From contig JAEXXR010000517.1 of NCBI GenBank assembly GCA_023405705.1, positions 1 through 11,320 on the forward strand: 11,320 nucleotides of DNA, written 5' to 3'. A program made the position numbers and the translations under genes. Source of the stretch: Actinomycetes bacterium. Its GTDB lineage: Bacteria; Actinomycetota; Thermoleophilia; Solirubrobacterales; Solirubrobacteraceae. The notes under the pieces are model-generated. The model searched no databases and was not told where the DNA came from. It worked only from the letters and a program-made list of their open reading frames with translations. Below are positions 1-8,000 of this stretch, piece after piece; within the stretch, counting starts at the first letter, position 1, and each line of letters begins with the position of its first letter.

Positions 1-120
1 GCCGGGCTCCTCCGCGCCCCGCGCGGCAGGCACGGCGAGCCATCCGCCGAGCGCGAGCAGGAGCAGCGCCGCGACGAGCGCGGCGCGAAATCGGGTGGGG
101 GGAGCGAGCGGTCCGGTCAC
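1..120 (-). CDS. N-terminal fragment of an exported protein, function unknown
   Basis: Read on the minus strand from a GTG at 118-120, the frame is open to the window edge and gives 40 residues. These form a classic export signal: a short N-terminus with two arginines (PPTRFRAAL), a hydrophobic core ([16 protein letters not shown]), and an Ala-rich region PAARGA that could be a signal-peptidase I site. There is no lipobox cysteine in the visible part. The start is uncertain. An in-frame TTG at 136-138 would add six residues and sits about 11 bases after a GTGAGG, whereas the GTG has no good ribosome site. The mature protein lies outside the window, so no function can be given. The gene diverges from the large secreted protein to its right, and the two share a gap of under 80 bases. 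Confidence 0.6.
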   Translation of the reverse strand, partial: MTGPLAPPTRFRAALVAALLLLALGGWLAVPAARGAEEPG

Positions 121-198
121 GACGAGAAAGCGAGCCAAGCCTACTTGGACCTCACGAAACCTCCACCGAACCGACCGTCAGAGGAGCCCGAATTGCGC

Positions 199-3100
199 AT
201 GACCGACCAACGCGGAGTCGCGCCGAGCGAGCCGCTCACCCGCCGCGGAAACGGCCGGCGCGCGCTGCTCGGGCTCGCTGCCGCGACGCTGCTCGGCGCG
301 GCTTTCGCCACGCCTGCGAGCGCCGCACCGCGCTCGCTCGACCTCGCCGTAACGCAGCTGACCGGCACGCCGTCGTTCGACGCCGTCGCGGGCCCGGGCA
401 ACGACACGGGAGCGAGCGACGACGTCGTCCGCTCCAACGACGGCGTCACCTACCAGATCGAGTTCAACGTCAACGACGACGCCGCCGGCAGCAGCGTCGG
501 CAGGAACGTGACGATCACGCAGACGCTGCCCGACGGTATCTCGTGGACGCGGCTCCCGGCCGTCTGCCTCACGACCGGCGCGACGCCCGTCTCCAGAATC
601 GACGGCAAGACGATCGTCTGCAACGTCGGCGACGTCCCGACCGGCACCGCCCGCACGCTCTCGCTGAGCGCGAAGGTCGACGAGCAGGTCAACGGCACGG
701 TGCTGACGCCGGCCGCCGGCTCGGTCACGGTCGTCGCCGACGGTGCGCCCGCGAGAAGCGCGACGCCGGCGCCGGTCACGGTCAGCTCGATCCCGCGCCT
801 CGACATGGTCAAGTCGGCGCCGACCGTCTCGGTCGTCGCGTCCGGCGGCGCGCAGGGCGTCCCCGGCTACCTGCTCAGATATCCCGTCTCGGTCCGCATC
901 CCCGACTTCGGGGGGCGCGGCCTGATCGGCTACGAGCCGCCGGCCGCGGCGCTCTCCTTCAGCGACACGTTCGCCCAGGTCAGCCCGAACGCCGAGTTCG
1001 CCGGCTGCGCGACCGGCAGCGGCGGCACGTGGAGCTGCGCGCCGGAGAGCGCGACGCGGGTCGGCCTCGGCCTGACGCTGAGCGACCCCGCGAGACACAG
1101 CTCCGGCACGCTCGCCTCCACGACGGTGACGATCTTCGTCCCGCGCACCGACCTCGAGGCCGCCGGCGGCCAGCTGCAGACCCGCAACGAGCTGGTCGAC
1201 CTCGACGCGCGTGGCAGAGACGGCACGCCCGCCGTCGGCGAGATCGCCTCCAACAACGTCGCGCAGGCGACGCTGAGCCTCGCCGCCTCCGGCGACTTCT
1301 TCAAGCACTACGTCGACCTGACGCGCAGCGGCGGCTACATCCCCGGCGGCGCCAACGTCGACCGCAACGGCTTCTCGGTCGTCAGCCCAGGCCAGATCTT
1401 CCAGGCGGAGATCCGCGCCTCCAGCCGCAACCCGATCGCCGGCTACCAGCAGGTCGCCTTCTGCGACGTCTTCGACACGACGACCCAGCAGGTCAGCACC
1501 GCCGGCGCCGCCGCTGCGGGCCGCGCCGCCTGGGTGACGACCAACTCCGTCACCGGCGGCCCGAGACTGGTGCAGGGCAGCGACTTCGTGATCGAGTACT
1601 CGACCGCCGCGACCTCCACCGACGCCGACGAGACGACCCGCTGGGCGGCGCTGCGCGCGACCGGCTGCGGCGGCGAGGCGGTGCAATGGAGCACGACCGT
1701 CCCCGCCGACCCGGCCCAGATCACGAAGGTCCGCGTCCGCTTCCTGACGACGCCGCCGCATCAGTTCACGCTCGCCGTCGCCGTCAACCTGGAGGCGAAG
1801 CCCGGCGCCGACGGCACCAAGATCGCCAACTTCATGCCGTACCAGCTGAACGGCGGCGCGTGGGTCGCGCCGACCTACACGCCCGGCGACCACAAGGGCG
1901 CCCGCGGCGACCGCCTGATCCTCAGCAGCGCCCAGACGATCATCAGAAAGGCGATCCTCGACCCCGCCGCCTCCTCGACTGCGACCCCGGCCGTCCGCGG
2001 CGGCGACGCCGTGAAGTTCGCGCTGCTGCCGCAGGTCGTCGTCCCCAGTCAGCTCGCCCCCGGCACGGTCGCGACCGCGCGCGAGGTGACGGTCACCGAC
2101 GTGCTGCCGGCCGGCACCGAGCTCTCCGACGCGCCCGGCCAGGAGCCGTCGCACAGACCGGCGTCGGTCGTCCGCAATCCCGACGGCACGACGACGATCG
2201 TCTGGAGGCTGGGGACGCTGAGCAGCGACGACCGTCCCGAGATCACCTACTGGGCGCAGGTCGCGACGACCGCCGTCGGCGCGAAGGTCAACCGCGCGAT
2301 CGTCGCCAGCCCCGACGACGCCGGCTCGCCCGCGACCGTCCCGACGAGCGGCAGCGACCCGCACTACGCGGCGCGCACGATCCTCGTCGACGTCCTGACC
2401 GGCATCCAGGTCGACAAGGCCGTCCGCGAGCGGTTCGTCGAGCCGCGCGACGAGATGACCTTCGAGGTCACCTACGCCAACCTCTACCAGGAGCCCCACA
2501 GCGGCTTCGACGTGATCGACGTGCTGCCGTTCGTCGGTGACGGCGACGCCGCCGGCCCCGTGCCCGGCCGCAGCCCCGGAAGCGACTTCCACGGCCGCGT
2601 CGCGCTGCGCGGCGTCGAGGTCGCCGACGGCGAGACCGTCCGCTACACCGACGCCGACCCGGCCGCCGTCTACGCGACCTACGACCCGTCGGCCGCCGGC
2701 CGCTCCGCCTGGGGCTCGCTGCCCGCCGGCGAGCAGTGGTGCACCGCCGCGCAGATCGACGCCGACGCCGCCGGCTGCCCGGCCGCGATCGCCGACGCGA
2801 CCGCGATCCGCGTCACCCGCGAGGGCGCGCTCGGCGCCTTCGAGTCGCGCACCTTCGCCTACACGATCGCCACCGACGGCAACCGCTCCGGCGACCGCTA
2901 CTCGAACACGGCCGCGCTGCGCTCGGCCGACATCACGCTCGGCACGCTGTCGCCGACCCGCACCGTGCGCGTCGTCGCCAGCCAGGTCGGCGACCTCGTC
3001 TGGCACGACCTCGACAGAGACGGCGAGCAGGACGAGGGCGAGCCCGGCGTCGCCGGCGTGCGCGTGACGCTGGAGGGCCTCGACAAGCACGGCCGCGAGG

Positions 3101-3930
3101 TGCGCGTCACGACGACGACCGGCGCCGACGGCCGGTACCTGTTCACCAGCTCGACGCAGGCCGGCCAGGACGACGGCGTGCTCGACCTCGTCAGCGGCGA
3201 CTACCGCGTCGTCTTCGACCCGGCGACGCTGCCGGCCGGGACGAGCTTCACGCTCCGTCACGCCGACGGCACGACCGCGGCCGACGACTCCGACGCCGAC
3301 CCGGCCTCCGGCGCGACGCAGACGATCGCGCTGCCGAACCCGGCCCCGACCGGCGAGGACGGCGAGGACCTGACGCTCGACGCCGGCATCGTCACCGACC
3401 CGCAGCCGGAGCCGCAGCCGAGAACGCCGGAGCCCGAGCCGAGAACGCCGGAGCCGCCTGTCACCCCGGAGCCGCCGACGACCCCGCAGCCGCCCGCGCT
3501 GCAGCCGAGAGGCGGCGTGCTCGGCAGAAGCGGCTCCGGCGCCCCGCGGCTGACGCTCGTCAAGCGCGCGTCGCGCAGAGCGGTGGCGCAGGGCGGCACC
3601 GTCCGCTACCGGCTGCTCGTCGCCAACCGCGGCAACGTGGCGGCGCTGAGAGCGCGCGTCTGCGACCGCCTGCCCCAGCACGTCACGCTCGTGAAGGCCG
3701 GCGGCGGCAAGCTGCGCAACGGGCAGCTGTGCTGGACCGTCTCGCTGAAGCCCGGCGCGCGCCGCGCGCTGACGCTGACCGTCCGCGTCGACCGCGACGC
3801 GCCGGCGCCGAAGCGGATGCGCAACGTCGCGACGGTGGCGCTGAGAGGTCAGCCGACCAGGCGCGCCCACGCCGACGTGCGCGTCACGCCCGGCAGACAG
3901 GCGACGAAGCCGAGCCTCGTCACCGGCTGA
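199..3930 (+). CDS. Large secreted multi-domain protein with DUF11-like and SdrD-B/Cna-B-like modules
   Basis: This is a predicted exported structural or adhesive protein of 1243 residues; no enzyme motif is seen. Residues 1-42 are a signal peptide: a basic n-region with GRRALLG (20-21 RR, compatible with Tat or Sec), a core ending near AFATPASA, and likely cleavage after A42. Beta-rich DUF11-like segments begin near residues 45, 580 and 735, with phrases such as [10 protein letters not shown] and [11 protein letters not shown]. Residues about 930-1063 resemble SdrD-B/Cna-B modules, with [26 protein letters not shown] and GADGRYLF. A Pro/Glu/Thr linker (about 1068-1105) leads to a last DUF11-like domain (1115-1233). 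No LPXTG motif, C-terminal membrane helix or SLH repeat is present. ATG 199 is preferred over an in-frame TTG at 145 because it places the signal correctly and follows GAGGAG (181-186), although the 12-base spacing is long. The molecular role is unknown. Confidence 0.85.
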   Translation: MTDQRGVAPSEPLTRRGNGRRALLGLAAATLLGAAFATPASAAPRSLDLAVTQLTGTPSFDAVAGPGNDTGASDDVVRSNDGVTYQIEFNVNDDAAGSSVGRNVTITQTLPDGISWTRLPAVCLTTGATPVSRIDGKTIVCNVGDVPTGTARTLSLSAKVDEQVNGTVLTPAAGSVTVVADGAPARSATPAPVTVSSIPRLDMVKSAPTVSVVASGGAQGVPGYLLRYPVSVRIPDFGGRGLIGYEPPAAALSFSDTFAQVSPNAEFAGCATGSGGTWSCAPESATRVGLGLTLSDPARHSSGTLASTTVTIFVPRTDLEAAGGQLQTRNELVDLDARGRDGTPAVGEIASNNVAQATLSLAASGDFFKHYVDLTRSGGYIPGGANVDRNGFSVVSPGQIFQAEIRASSRNPIAGYQQVAFCDVFDTTTQQVSTAGAAAAGRAAWVTTNSVTGGPRLVQGSDFVIEYSTAATSTDADETTRWAALRATGCGGEAVQWSTTVPADPAQITKVRVRFLTTPPHQFTLAVAVNLEAKPGADGTKIANFMPYQLNGGAWVAPTYTPGDHKGARGDRLILSSAQTIIRKAILDPAASSTATPAVRGGDAVKFALLPQVVVPSQLAPGTVATAREVTVTDVLPAGTELSDAPGQEPSHRPASVVRNPDGTTTIVWRLGTLSSDDRPEITYWAQVATTAVGAKVNRAIVASPDDAGSPATVPTSGSDPHYAARTILVDVLTGIQVDKAVRERFVEPRDEMTFEVTYANLYQEPHSGFDVIDVLPFVGDGDAAGPVPGRSPGSDFHGRVALRGVEVADGETVRYTDADPAAVYATYDPSAAGRSAWGSLPAGEQWCTAAQIDADAAGCPAAIADATAIRVTREGALGAFESRTFAYTIATDGNRSGDRYSNTAALRSADITLGTLSPTRTVRVVASQVGDLVWHDLDRDGEQDEGEPGVAGVRVTLEGLDKHGREVRVTTTTGADGRYLFTSSTQAGQDDGVLDLVSGDYRVVFDPATLPAGTSFTLRHADGTTAADDSDADPASGATQTIALPNPAPTGEDGEDLTLDAGIVTDPQPEPQPRTPEPEPRTPEPPVTPEPPTTPQPPALQPRGGVLGRSGSGAPRLTLVKRASRRAVAQGGTVRYRLLVANRGNVAALRARVCDRLPQHVTLVKAGGGKLRNGQLCWTVSLKPGARRALTLTVRVDRDAPAPKRMRNVATVALRGQPTRRAHADVRVTPGRQATKPSLVTG
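3417..3455 (+). repeat. Tandem repeat encoding the Pro/Glu linker
   Basis: An 18-base unit, GCCGAGAACGCCGGAGCC, occurs at 3417-3434 and exactly again at 3438-3455. The 21-base period encodes the seven-residue unit [14 protein letters not shown]. It is part of a longer proline-rich hinge that separates the SdrD-B-like module from the C-terminal DUF11-like domain. Such linkers usually act as extended spacers. Short exact repeats of this kind can change copy number between strains. Confidence 0.8.
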
Positions 3931-4000
3931 TCGCCGGCGCGCTCGGTCTTCCCGCGCGCGCTCGCGCGCACAGGCGCCCCGAGCGCACCCGCGACGTGCA

Positions 4001-4028
4001 GAGAGGCCCCGCTCCGGCGGGGCCTCTC
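4001..4028 (+). terminator. Hairpin after the secreted-protein gene
   Basis: GAGAGGCCCCGC pairs perfectly with GCGGGGCCTCTC over 12 bp around a TCCG loop closed by C-G, so it is a UNCG-type stable tetraloop. It lies 70 bases after the stop codon of the secreted protein. No T-run follows, which is common for terminators in GC-rich actinobacteria. As an inverted repeat it could work in either direction. Confidence 0.75.
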
Positions 4029-4260
4029 GCGTTCACGGCCTACCGCTGCTTGCGGCGGCGACGACCGTCGTCGCCGTCCTCGTCGTCGTCGGACGACGGC
4101 AGGAAGGCGGCACTCCGAGCGTCCCCGGCCGGACCGTTCCCGTGACGGTTCCGACCGTTCCGATCATCGAGTCGTCATCCGTTGGCGTGCGCGCGCGCCC
4201 GTATCGGAAACACGGCCGGTGCGCCAACGCCTGACTGTCGCGCGCGACCCCGGAAATGTC

Positions 4261-4286
4261 GGAAGCCCCGCCGTGGCGGGGCTTCC
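4261..4286 (-). terminator. Hairpin after tRNA-Glu
   Basis: GGAAGCCCCGC and GCGGGGCTTCC form an 11-bp perfect stem with a CGTG loop. On the minus strand it starts 8 bases beyond the 3' end of tRNA-Glu, and a weak T-containing stretch (GACATTTCC) follows. Its position and strength fit a factor-independent terminator for the tRNA transcript. Confidence 0.75.
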
Positions 4287-4294
4287 TCGATCAG

Positions 4295-4366
4295 TACCCC
4301 CAGGGGGAATCGAACCCCCGCTACCAGCGTGAAAGGCTGGCGTGCTGACCGCTACACCATGGGGGC
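4295..4366 (-). tRNA. tRNA-Glu (anticodon UUC)
   Basis: Read on the minus strand, the 72 bases fold as a complete cloverleaf. The acceptor GCCCCCA pairs with TGGGGGT, with a G-U first pair, and is followed by discriminator A. The D-arm is GTGT/GCAC. The anticodon stem CCAGC/GCTGG encloses the loop CTTTCAC with anticodon TTC. The T-arm GGGGG/CCCCC encloses TTCGATT. The 3' CCA is not encoded (the next bases are CTG), so it must be added after transcription. It diverges from tRNA-Lys and is followed by a hairpin. Confidence 0.95.
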
Positions 4367-4383
4367 GGGGCTGCGGAGAGGAC

Positions 4384-4411
4384 ATTGTAGATGGCGGCGC
4401 GATTTCGCCGA
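4384..4411 (-). promoter_or_regulatory. Possible promoter of tRNA-Glu
   Basis: On the minus strand, TACAAT (4384-4389) matches the TATAAT -10 box in five of six positions. It lies 17 bases before the tRNA, a normal place for the start of a short leader. The -35 region at a 16-base spacing (4406-4411, TCGGCG) is a poor match, as is frequent in high-GC genomes. I could not find an equally good box for tRNA-Lys in the same 63-base gap. Confidence 0.45.
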
Positions 4412-4429
4412 GCGTGCGACGATGAGGGG

Positions 4430-4502
4430 GCGCCTCTAGCTCATCGGGTTAGAGCACCGGACTTTTAATCCGGCGGGCTGGGTTCGAGTCCCAGGGGGCG
4501 CA
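4430..4502 (+). tRNA. tRNA-Lys (anticodon UUU)
   Basis: The 73 bases fold as a cloverleaf. The acceptor GCGCCTC pairs with GGGGCGC (one U-G pair) and is followed by discriminator A. The D-arm is GCTC/GAGC. The anticodon stem CCGGA/TCCGG encloses CTTTTAA with anticodon TTT. The T-arm CTGGG/CCCAG encloses TTCGAGT. No CCA is encoded. It is transcribed away from tRNA-Glu and towards the convergent winged-helix gene, with hairpins in between. Confidence 0.95.
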
Positions 4503-4503
4503 C

Positions 4504-4525
4504 TGCGAACGCCCGGGCGTGCGCA
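4504..4525 (+). terminator. Hairpin directly after tRNA-Lys
   Basis: TGCG-A-ACGC and GCGT-G-CGCA form two 4-bp blocks separated by an A/G mismatch, with a CCGG loop. It begins two bases after the tRNA. It could be a terminator stem or a processing signal for the tRNA 3' end. It is weaker than the next hairpin. Confidence 0.4.
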
Positions 4526-4526
4526 A

Positions 4527-4545
4527 CGGGCGAGGGGGTCGCCCG
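4527..4545. terminator. Hairpin between the convergent tRNA-Lys and winged-helix genes
   Basis: CGGGCGA and TCGCCCG form a perfect 7-bp stem with a five-base G loop. It lies 24 bases after tRNA-Lys and 20 bases beyond the stop codon of the minus-strand winged-helix gene. It could therefore end transcription from both sides. No clear T-run follows on either strand. Confidence 0.55.
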
Positions 4546-4565
4546 CCGCACCAGCCCGGCGTCGA

Positions 4566-4970
4566 TCAGGAGGCCTCCGCGAGCCGGACGCCGTTGGCGC
4601 CCTCGGCCTCGAGTATGCCCTTGCGCTTCAGCTGCGAGATCGTCGTGTGTACGGTCGGCTTGGCGATGTTGGTGATCTCGGCGACCTCGGCCGCGGAGAT
4701 GCCGGGACGCTCGCCGACGATCTTCAGGATCGCCTCGCGGTTGGCGCCGCGCGGAGCGCGACGCGACTTGCCGCCCGCGTAGGGGGCGCGAGCGGGAGTC
4801 GACGCGCGGGGGCGGGCACGGGTGGAGGAGGCCGCGACGCCGTTGGCCGCCGTCTCGCCGTTGAGCGCTGCGAGCACCGCCTCCAGCTGGTCCTTCTCCT
4901 CGATCAGCGGCCGCAGCTCCTTCAGACGCTTTTCGATGTCACGTTGAATTTGCGCGACGAGATCTGCCAT
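4566..4970 (-). CDS. Small coiled-coil / winged-helix DNA-binding protein
   Basis: This 134-residue protein is probably a cytoplasmic transcription regulator or chromosome-associated protein. Residues 1-38 (for example RDIEKRLKELRPLIEEKDQL) look like an amphipathic coiled coil for dimerisation. Residues about 45-76 form a basic Ala/Pro/Arg linker with patches such as RARPR and KSRRAPRG, suited to loose DNA contact. Residues about 78-132 form a winged helix-turn-helix of the MarR/IclR-like fold. The turn lies around AAEVAEITNIAKPTVHTTI, and the wing follows KRKGIL. There is no ligand domain and no metal-binding cysteine. The ATG at 4968-4970 is well supported by AGGAGT seven bases upstream. 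The gene follows the GGDEF-EAL gene on the same strand but is separated by a 124-base gap with palindromes, so it probably has its own promoter. The targets are unknown. Confidence 0.85.
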   Translation of the reverse strand: MADLVAQIQRDIEKRLKELRPLIEEKDQLEAVLAALNGETAANGVAASSTRARPRASTPARAPYAGGKSRRAPRGANREAILKIVGERPGISAAEVAEITNIAKPTVHTTISQLKRKGILEAEGANGVRLAEAS

Positions 4971-4977
4971 CTACGTA

Positions 4978-4983
4978 ACTCCT
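4978..4983 (-). promoter_or_regulatory. Ribosome binding site of the winged-helix gene
   Basis: AGGAGT on the minus strand lies seven bases before ATG 4968-4970. It is one of the clearest Shine-Dalgarno sites in the window and fixes this start. Confidence 0.8.
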
Positions 4984-5003
4984 ATGAGGGGGTGACCAAG
5001 GCT

Positions 5004-5084
5004 ACCAATCGGCAGCGATGTATTGAACCCCCATGAAGAGCGGCCGCTCAACGTCGCAGACGGCGGGTTACGAATTTGATTGGT
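5004..5084. repeat. Nested inverted repeats upstream of the winged-helix gene
   Basis: A 12-bp perfect palindrome, GAGCGGCCGCTC, is at 5038-5049. Flanking it, ACCAATC (5004-5010) and its exact complement GATTGGT (5078-5084) form an outer inverted pair. The centre of the outer pair is at 5044, within one base of the palindrome's own centre. The arrangement sits between the GGDEF-EAL stop codon and the winged-helix start, and overlaps the best promoter guess. It could be an operator, possibly for the winged-helix protein itself; this is inference from position and symmetry only. Confidence 0.45.
5022..5051 (-). promoter_or_regulatory. Possible promoter of the winged-helix gene
   Basis: On the minus strand, TTGAGC (5046-5051, four of six matches to TTGACA) is followed after 18 bases by TTCAAT (5022-5027, four of six to TATAAT), about 52 bases before the start codon. 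The match is modest. The -35 box overlaps the GAGCGGCCGCTC palindrome, so a protein bound there could block transcription. Confidence 0.35.
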
Positions 5085-5094
5085 GAGGGAAGGC

Positions 5095-8000
5095 TCAAGG
5101 GCTGACGAAGTGGCCCGCCAGTGCCTTGTCCAGCGGTGCCGGGCGCCCGACGTGGAAGCCCTGCGCATAGTCGACGCCGAGCTCCCGCAGCAGTTCAACG
5201 GTCGCCTCGTCCCCGACGTACTCGGCGATCGTCTCCTTGCCCATCCCCCGCGCGATCTCGACGGCGGCGCGTACGAGCAGCTGGTCGGTCTGGCTGGTGG
5301 TGCACGAGCGCACGAACTCGCCGTCGATCTTGAGGATGTCGAACGGCAGGTGCTTCAAGTAGTAGAAGGAACCGAAGCCGGCGCCGAAGTCGTCCAGCGC
5401 GAATCGACAGCCCAGCTCGGCAAGCCGCTGTGCGAACTCCTGCGCGCGCGGGATGTTCGCGACCGCCGTCGTCTCGGTCACCTCCAGCACCAGATTCACA
5501 GGATCGACCTCGTTCTCGGACAGCTCGCGCTGAATGATCGTCAAGAGCTCGGGGTCGCCGGTCGAGCTGCCGGAGATGTTGACCTCGAAGGTCAGCTCAC
5601 GGCCGAGCCGGCGCTGCTCACCCATGTGGCGGATCGCGCGCGCGACGACCCAGCGGTCGATCTCCTGCATCAGGTCGAACCGCTCGGCGATCGAGATGAA
5701 CGCCGCCGGCGGGATCACCTCGCCCTGCTCGTCGAGCATCCGCAGCAGCAATTCATGTTGGCGCACAGCCCCGCTTCGCAACTCCACGATCGGCTGCGCG
5801 TAGAGCGTGAAGCGATCCTCCTCCAGCGCGTCGCGGATCCGCTCCGCCCAGGTGATGCGCGCCTTCATCCTCGACGCTCCGCGCTCCTGTGAGGAGTAGG
5901 TGGCGGCGCGGTCGCGGCCGGCCTCCTTCGCGTCGTACATCGCCAGGTCGGCGTTGACGAGCACGTCCTCGGCGCTGAGCCCCTCGCTCTCGCCGAACAG
6001 CGCGATGCCGACGCTGGTGGTGATCGGGCGCCGCCTGCCGGCGGTCGTCAGCACCGACTGCGCGCGCACCGAGGCGAGGATCGACTCGGCGACCGCCTCG
6101 GCCTCCTCGCGCCCGCCCCTCGGCAGCAGCACGGCGAACTCGTCGCCGCCCAGGCGCGCCAGCACGTCGCTGTCGCGCAGCCGCGTGCGCAGCGTCTGCG
6201 CGACCTTGACGATCAGCTCGTCGCCGACGTTGTGGCCGAGCGTGTCGTTGATGTGCTTGAAGCGGTCGATGTCGAGCACCAGCGCGGCGCCCTCGGCGCC
6301 GTAGCGCTGCACGCGGTTGATGTGCTGATTGAGCTCACGCTCGAACGAGCGCCGGTTGAGCAGGCCGGTGAGCGGGTCGTGGTCGGCCATGTGCTGCAGC
6401 TGCGCCTCGTAACGGACACGCTCGCTGACGTCCTGGATCTGGCCGAGGAAGTGCTGCGGCGTCCCGTCGGCGGCGCGCACGAGCGTCGCGTGCACCGCCA
6501 CCCATACGACCTGACCGACGACGTCGACGTAACGCTTCTCCATCCAGAAGGTGCTCTGCTCGCCGGACAGCAGGGCGTTCATCATCTCCTCGTCGCGTGC
6601 GGCGTCGGCGGGATGTGACAACTCCGCGAAGCTCATCTCCTCGAGCTCCTCGCGCGTGTAACCGGTGATCGCGCAGAGCGCGTCGTTCACCTGGATGAAG
6701 CAGCCGTCGAGGTCGCTCAGCGCCATCCCGATCGGCGCCGCCTCGAAGGCGGTGCGGAAGCGCTGCTCGGCCGCCGCGAGCTGCTCGACGCTGACCCGCA
6801 GGGCCGCGTCGGCGGCGATCCGGTCGCTGACGTCGCGCACGATCGCCTGGCCCTCGCGCATCTCGCCGGTGTCGGGGTCGATCACGCGGCGCACGCGCGC
6901 CTCGATCCACACGTAATGACCTTCACGGTGTCTGATGCGGCTCGTCACCGTGATCGTGCCGCCCTGCTCGCTGACACGCTCGCGGGCGCCGATCACTTCG
7001 TCTCTGTCGTCACTGTGAGCGAATTCGCGCGGCTTGCGGCCGATCAGCTCCTCCGGCTGGTAACCCATCAACTCGACGGAGGCCGGCGACACGTACGTGA
7101 CCGTGCCGGACGGGTCGAAGACGAGGATCATGTCGGTCGAGTTGTCCGCCAGCAGGCGGTGGCGCTGCTCGGCGGCGCGCAGCTCGGCCTCCGCTCTGTC
7201 GCGCTCGGCCATGCGCGCGTCGACCAGCTCCAGCGCGTAGCGCTCGCGCCGCGCCGCCATCCAGATCAGCAGCCACAGCGCGAACGTGATCACGAGGCCG
7301 GCGACGAGGATCGTCCACGTGACGCCGTAGCTGGGGACGGGCCGGCCCATCGCGAACAGCCAGTCGTGGCCGCCGCCGGGGAACGCGGTCGTGAGCGCCT
7401 CGTCGGCCGGCGGCATGCTGCCCGCGATCCACTGGTCGCCGAGCCGCAGTCCGTAGACGACGTCCTCGGTGACCATCGCCTCGATCCCCATCCGCACCGT
7501 CTCGGCGGGGTAGACGGCGACCGCGAAGCCGGTCGTGGCGCGCCGGCGGGCCTCGACCGTCGCAGGGACTCTGCCGCCGCGGTAGATCGGCGCCGCGAAG
7601 GCCATGCCTCTCCAGCCGGCACCGGGGATCGGCGTCACCTCGGTCGCCTGCACGACGCCGAGCTCCATCGTCGCGTAGAGCGTCGCTCTCAGCGCCGGGT
7701 CGGTCGCGAGATCGGTCCCCTCCCTCGGGCCGGACAGCCGGCTGAGTCTCTGGACCAGCAGATAGCGCTCGGGCCTTCCGGCCGTGGCGTCGCCGGGAAT
7801 GCGGCTGACGTGCCAGACCGCGCCGAGCGCCGCCTGCGAGCGGAGCCGGTTGGCGGTCAGCTCGAAGTCGTCGGCCGTCGCCGACGGCATCGACATCAGC
7901 GACGCCAGGTCGATCAGCCGGGCACGTGCGTTGGTGAGCGTCGAGCCGAGCAGCGAGACGGCGCGCGCATGCAGCTCCTGCTGGCGCTCGGTCGCGATCG

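Larger units (their letters stand above)
3931..4294. other. Gap without a convincing gene between the secreted protein and tRNA-Glu
   Basis: This 364-base stretch holds two strong hairpins (4001-4028 and 4261-4286), listed separately. The rest (about 4029-4260) contains GTCGTC runs and a cluster of GACCGTTCC-like words near 4132-4160. Open frames exist on both strands, but none has a usable start codon with a ribosome site or a recognisable product. I see no RNA gene, insertion sequence end or promoter that I can defend here. Confidence 0.6.

Noticed and set aside
145..198. Upstream TTG start for the large secreted protein
   Set aside because: It would put 18 extra polar residues (including [11 protein letters not shown]) before the signal peptide and has no better ribosome site than the ATG at 199.
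3403..3510. Proline-rich repeat considered as a wall-spanning region before an LPXTG anchor
   Set aside because: About 120 residues of a folded DUF11-like domain follow, with no LPXTG-like motif, hydrophobic tail or basic end before the stop at 3930.
178..3870. A 1230-codon open frame on the minus strand opposite the secreted-protein gene
   Set aside because: It is rich in Arg/Ala/Gly/Val/Asp without domains or hydrophobic segments, as expected when a GC-rich gene is read on its complement. The plus-strand frame has a signal peptide and recognisable modules.
2736..4145. A 469-codon plus-strand frame running past the end of the secreted-protein gene
   Set aside because: It is highly Arg-rich, overlaps a well-supported gene in another frame and crosses its terminator hairpin. 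No ribosome site or domain is seen.
4033..4227. A 64-codon minus-strand frame downstream of tRNA-Glu
   Set aside because: It is Thr/Arg/Pro-rich with no motif and no convincing start context, so it is likely chance.
4046..4234. A plus-strand frame with a Val/Ala-rich, membrane-like stretch (LLAAATTVVAVLVVV), then Pro/Val/Thr
   Set aside because: It has no ATG, GTG or TTG near its beginning (only a CTG) and no ribosome site, and it starts right after a terminator hairpin. The hydrophobic look comes from GTCGTC runs. It could be a gene remnant, but I cannot support it.
5038..5049. GAGCGGCCGCTC considered as the terminator of the GGDEF-EAL gene
   Set aside because: As a loopless palindrome it would fold only into a 4-bp stem with a four-base loop, and no T-run follows. 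An operator-like role is more likely.
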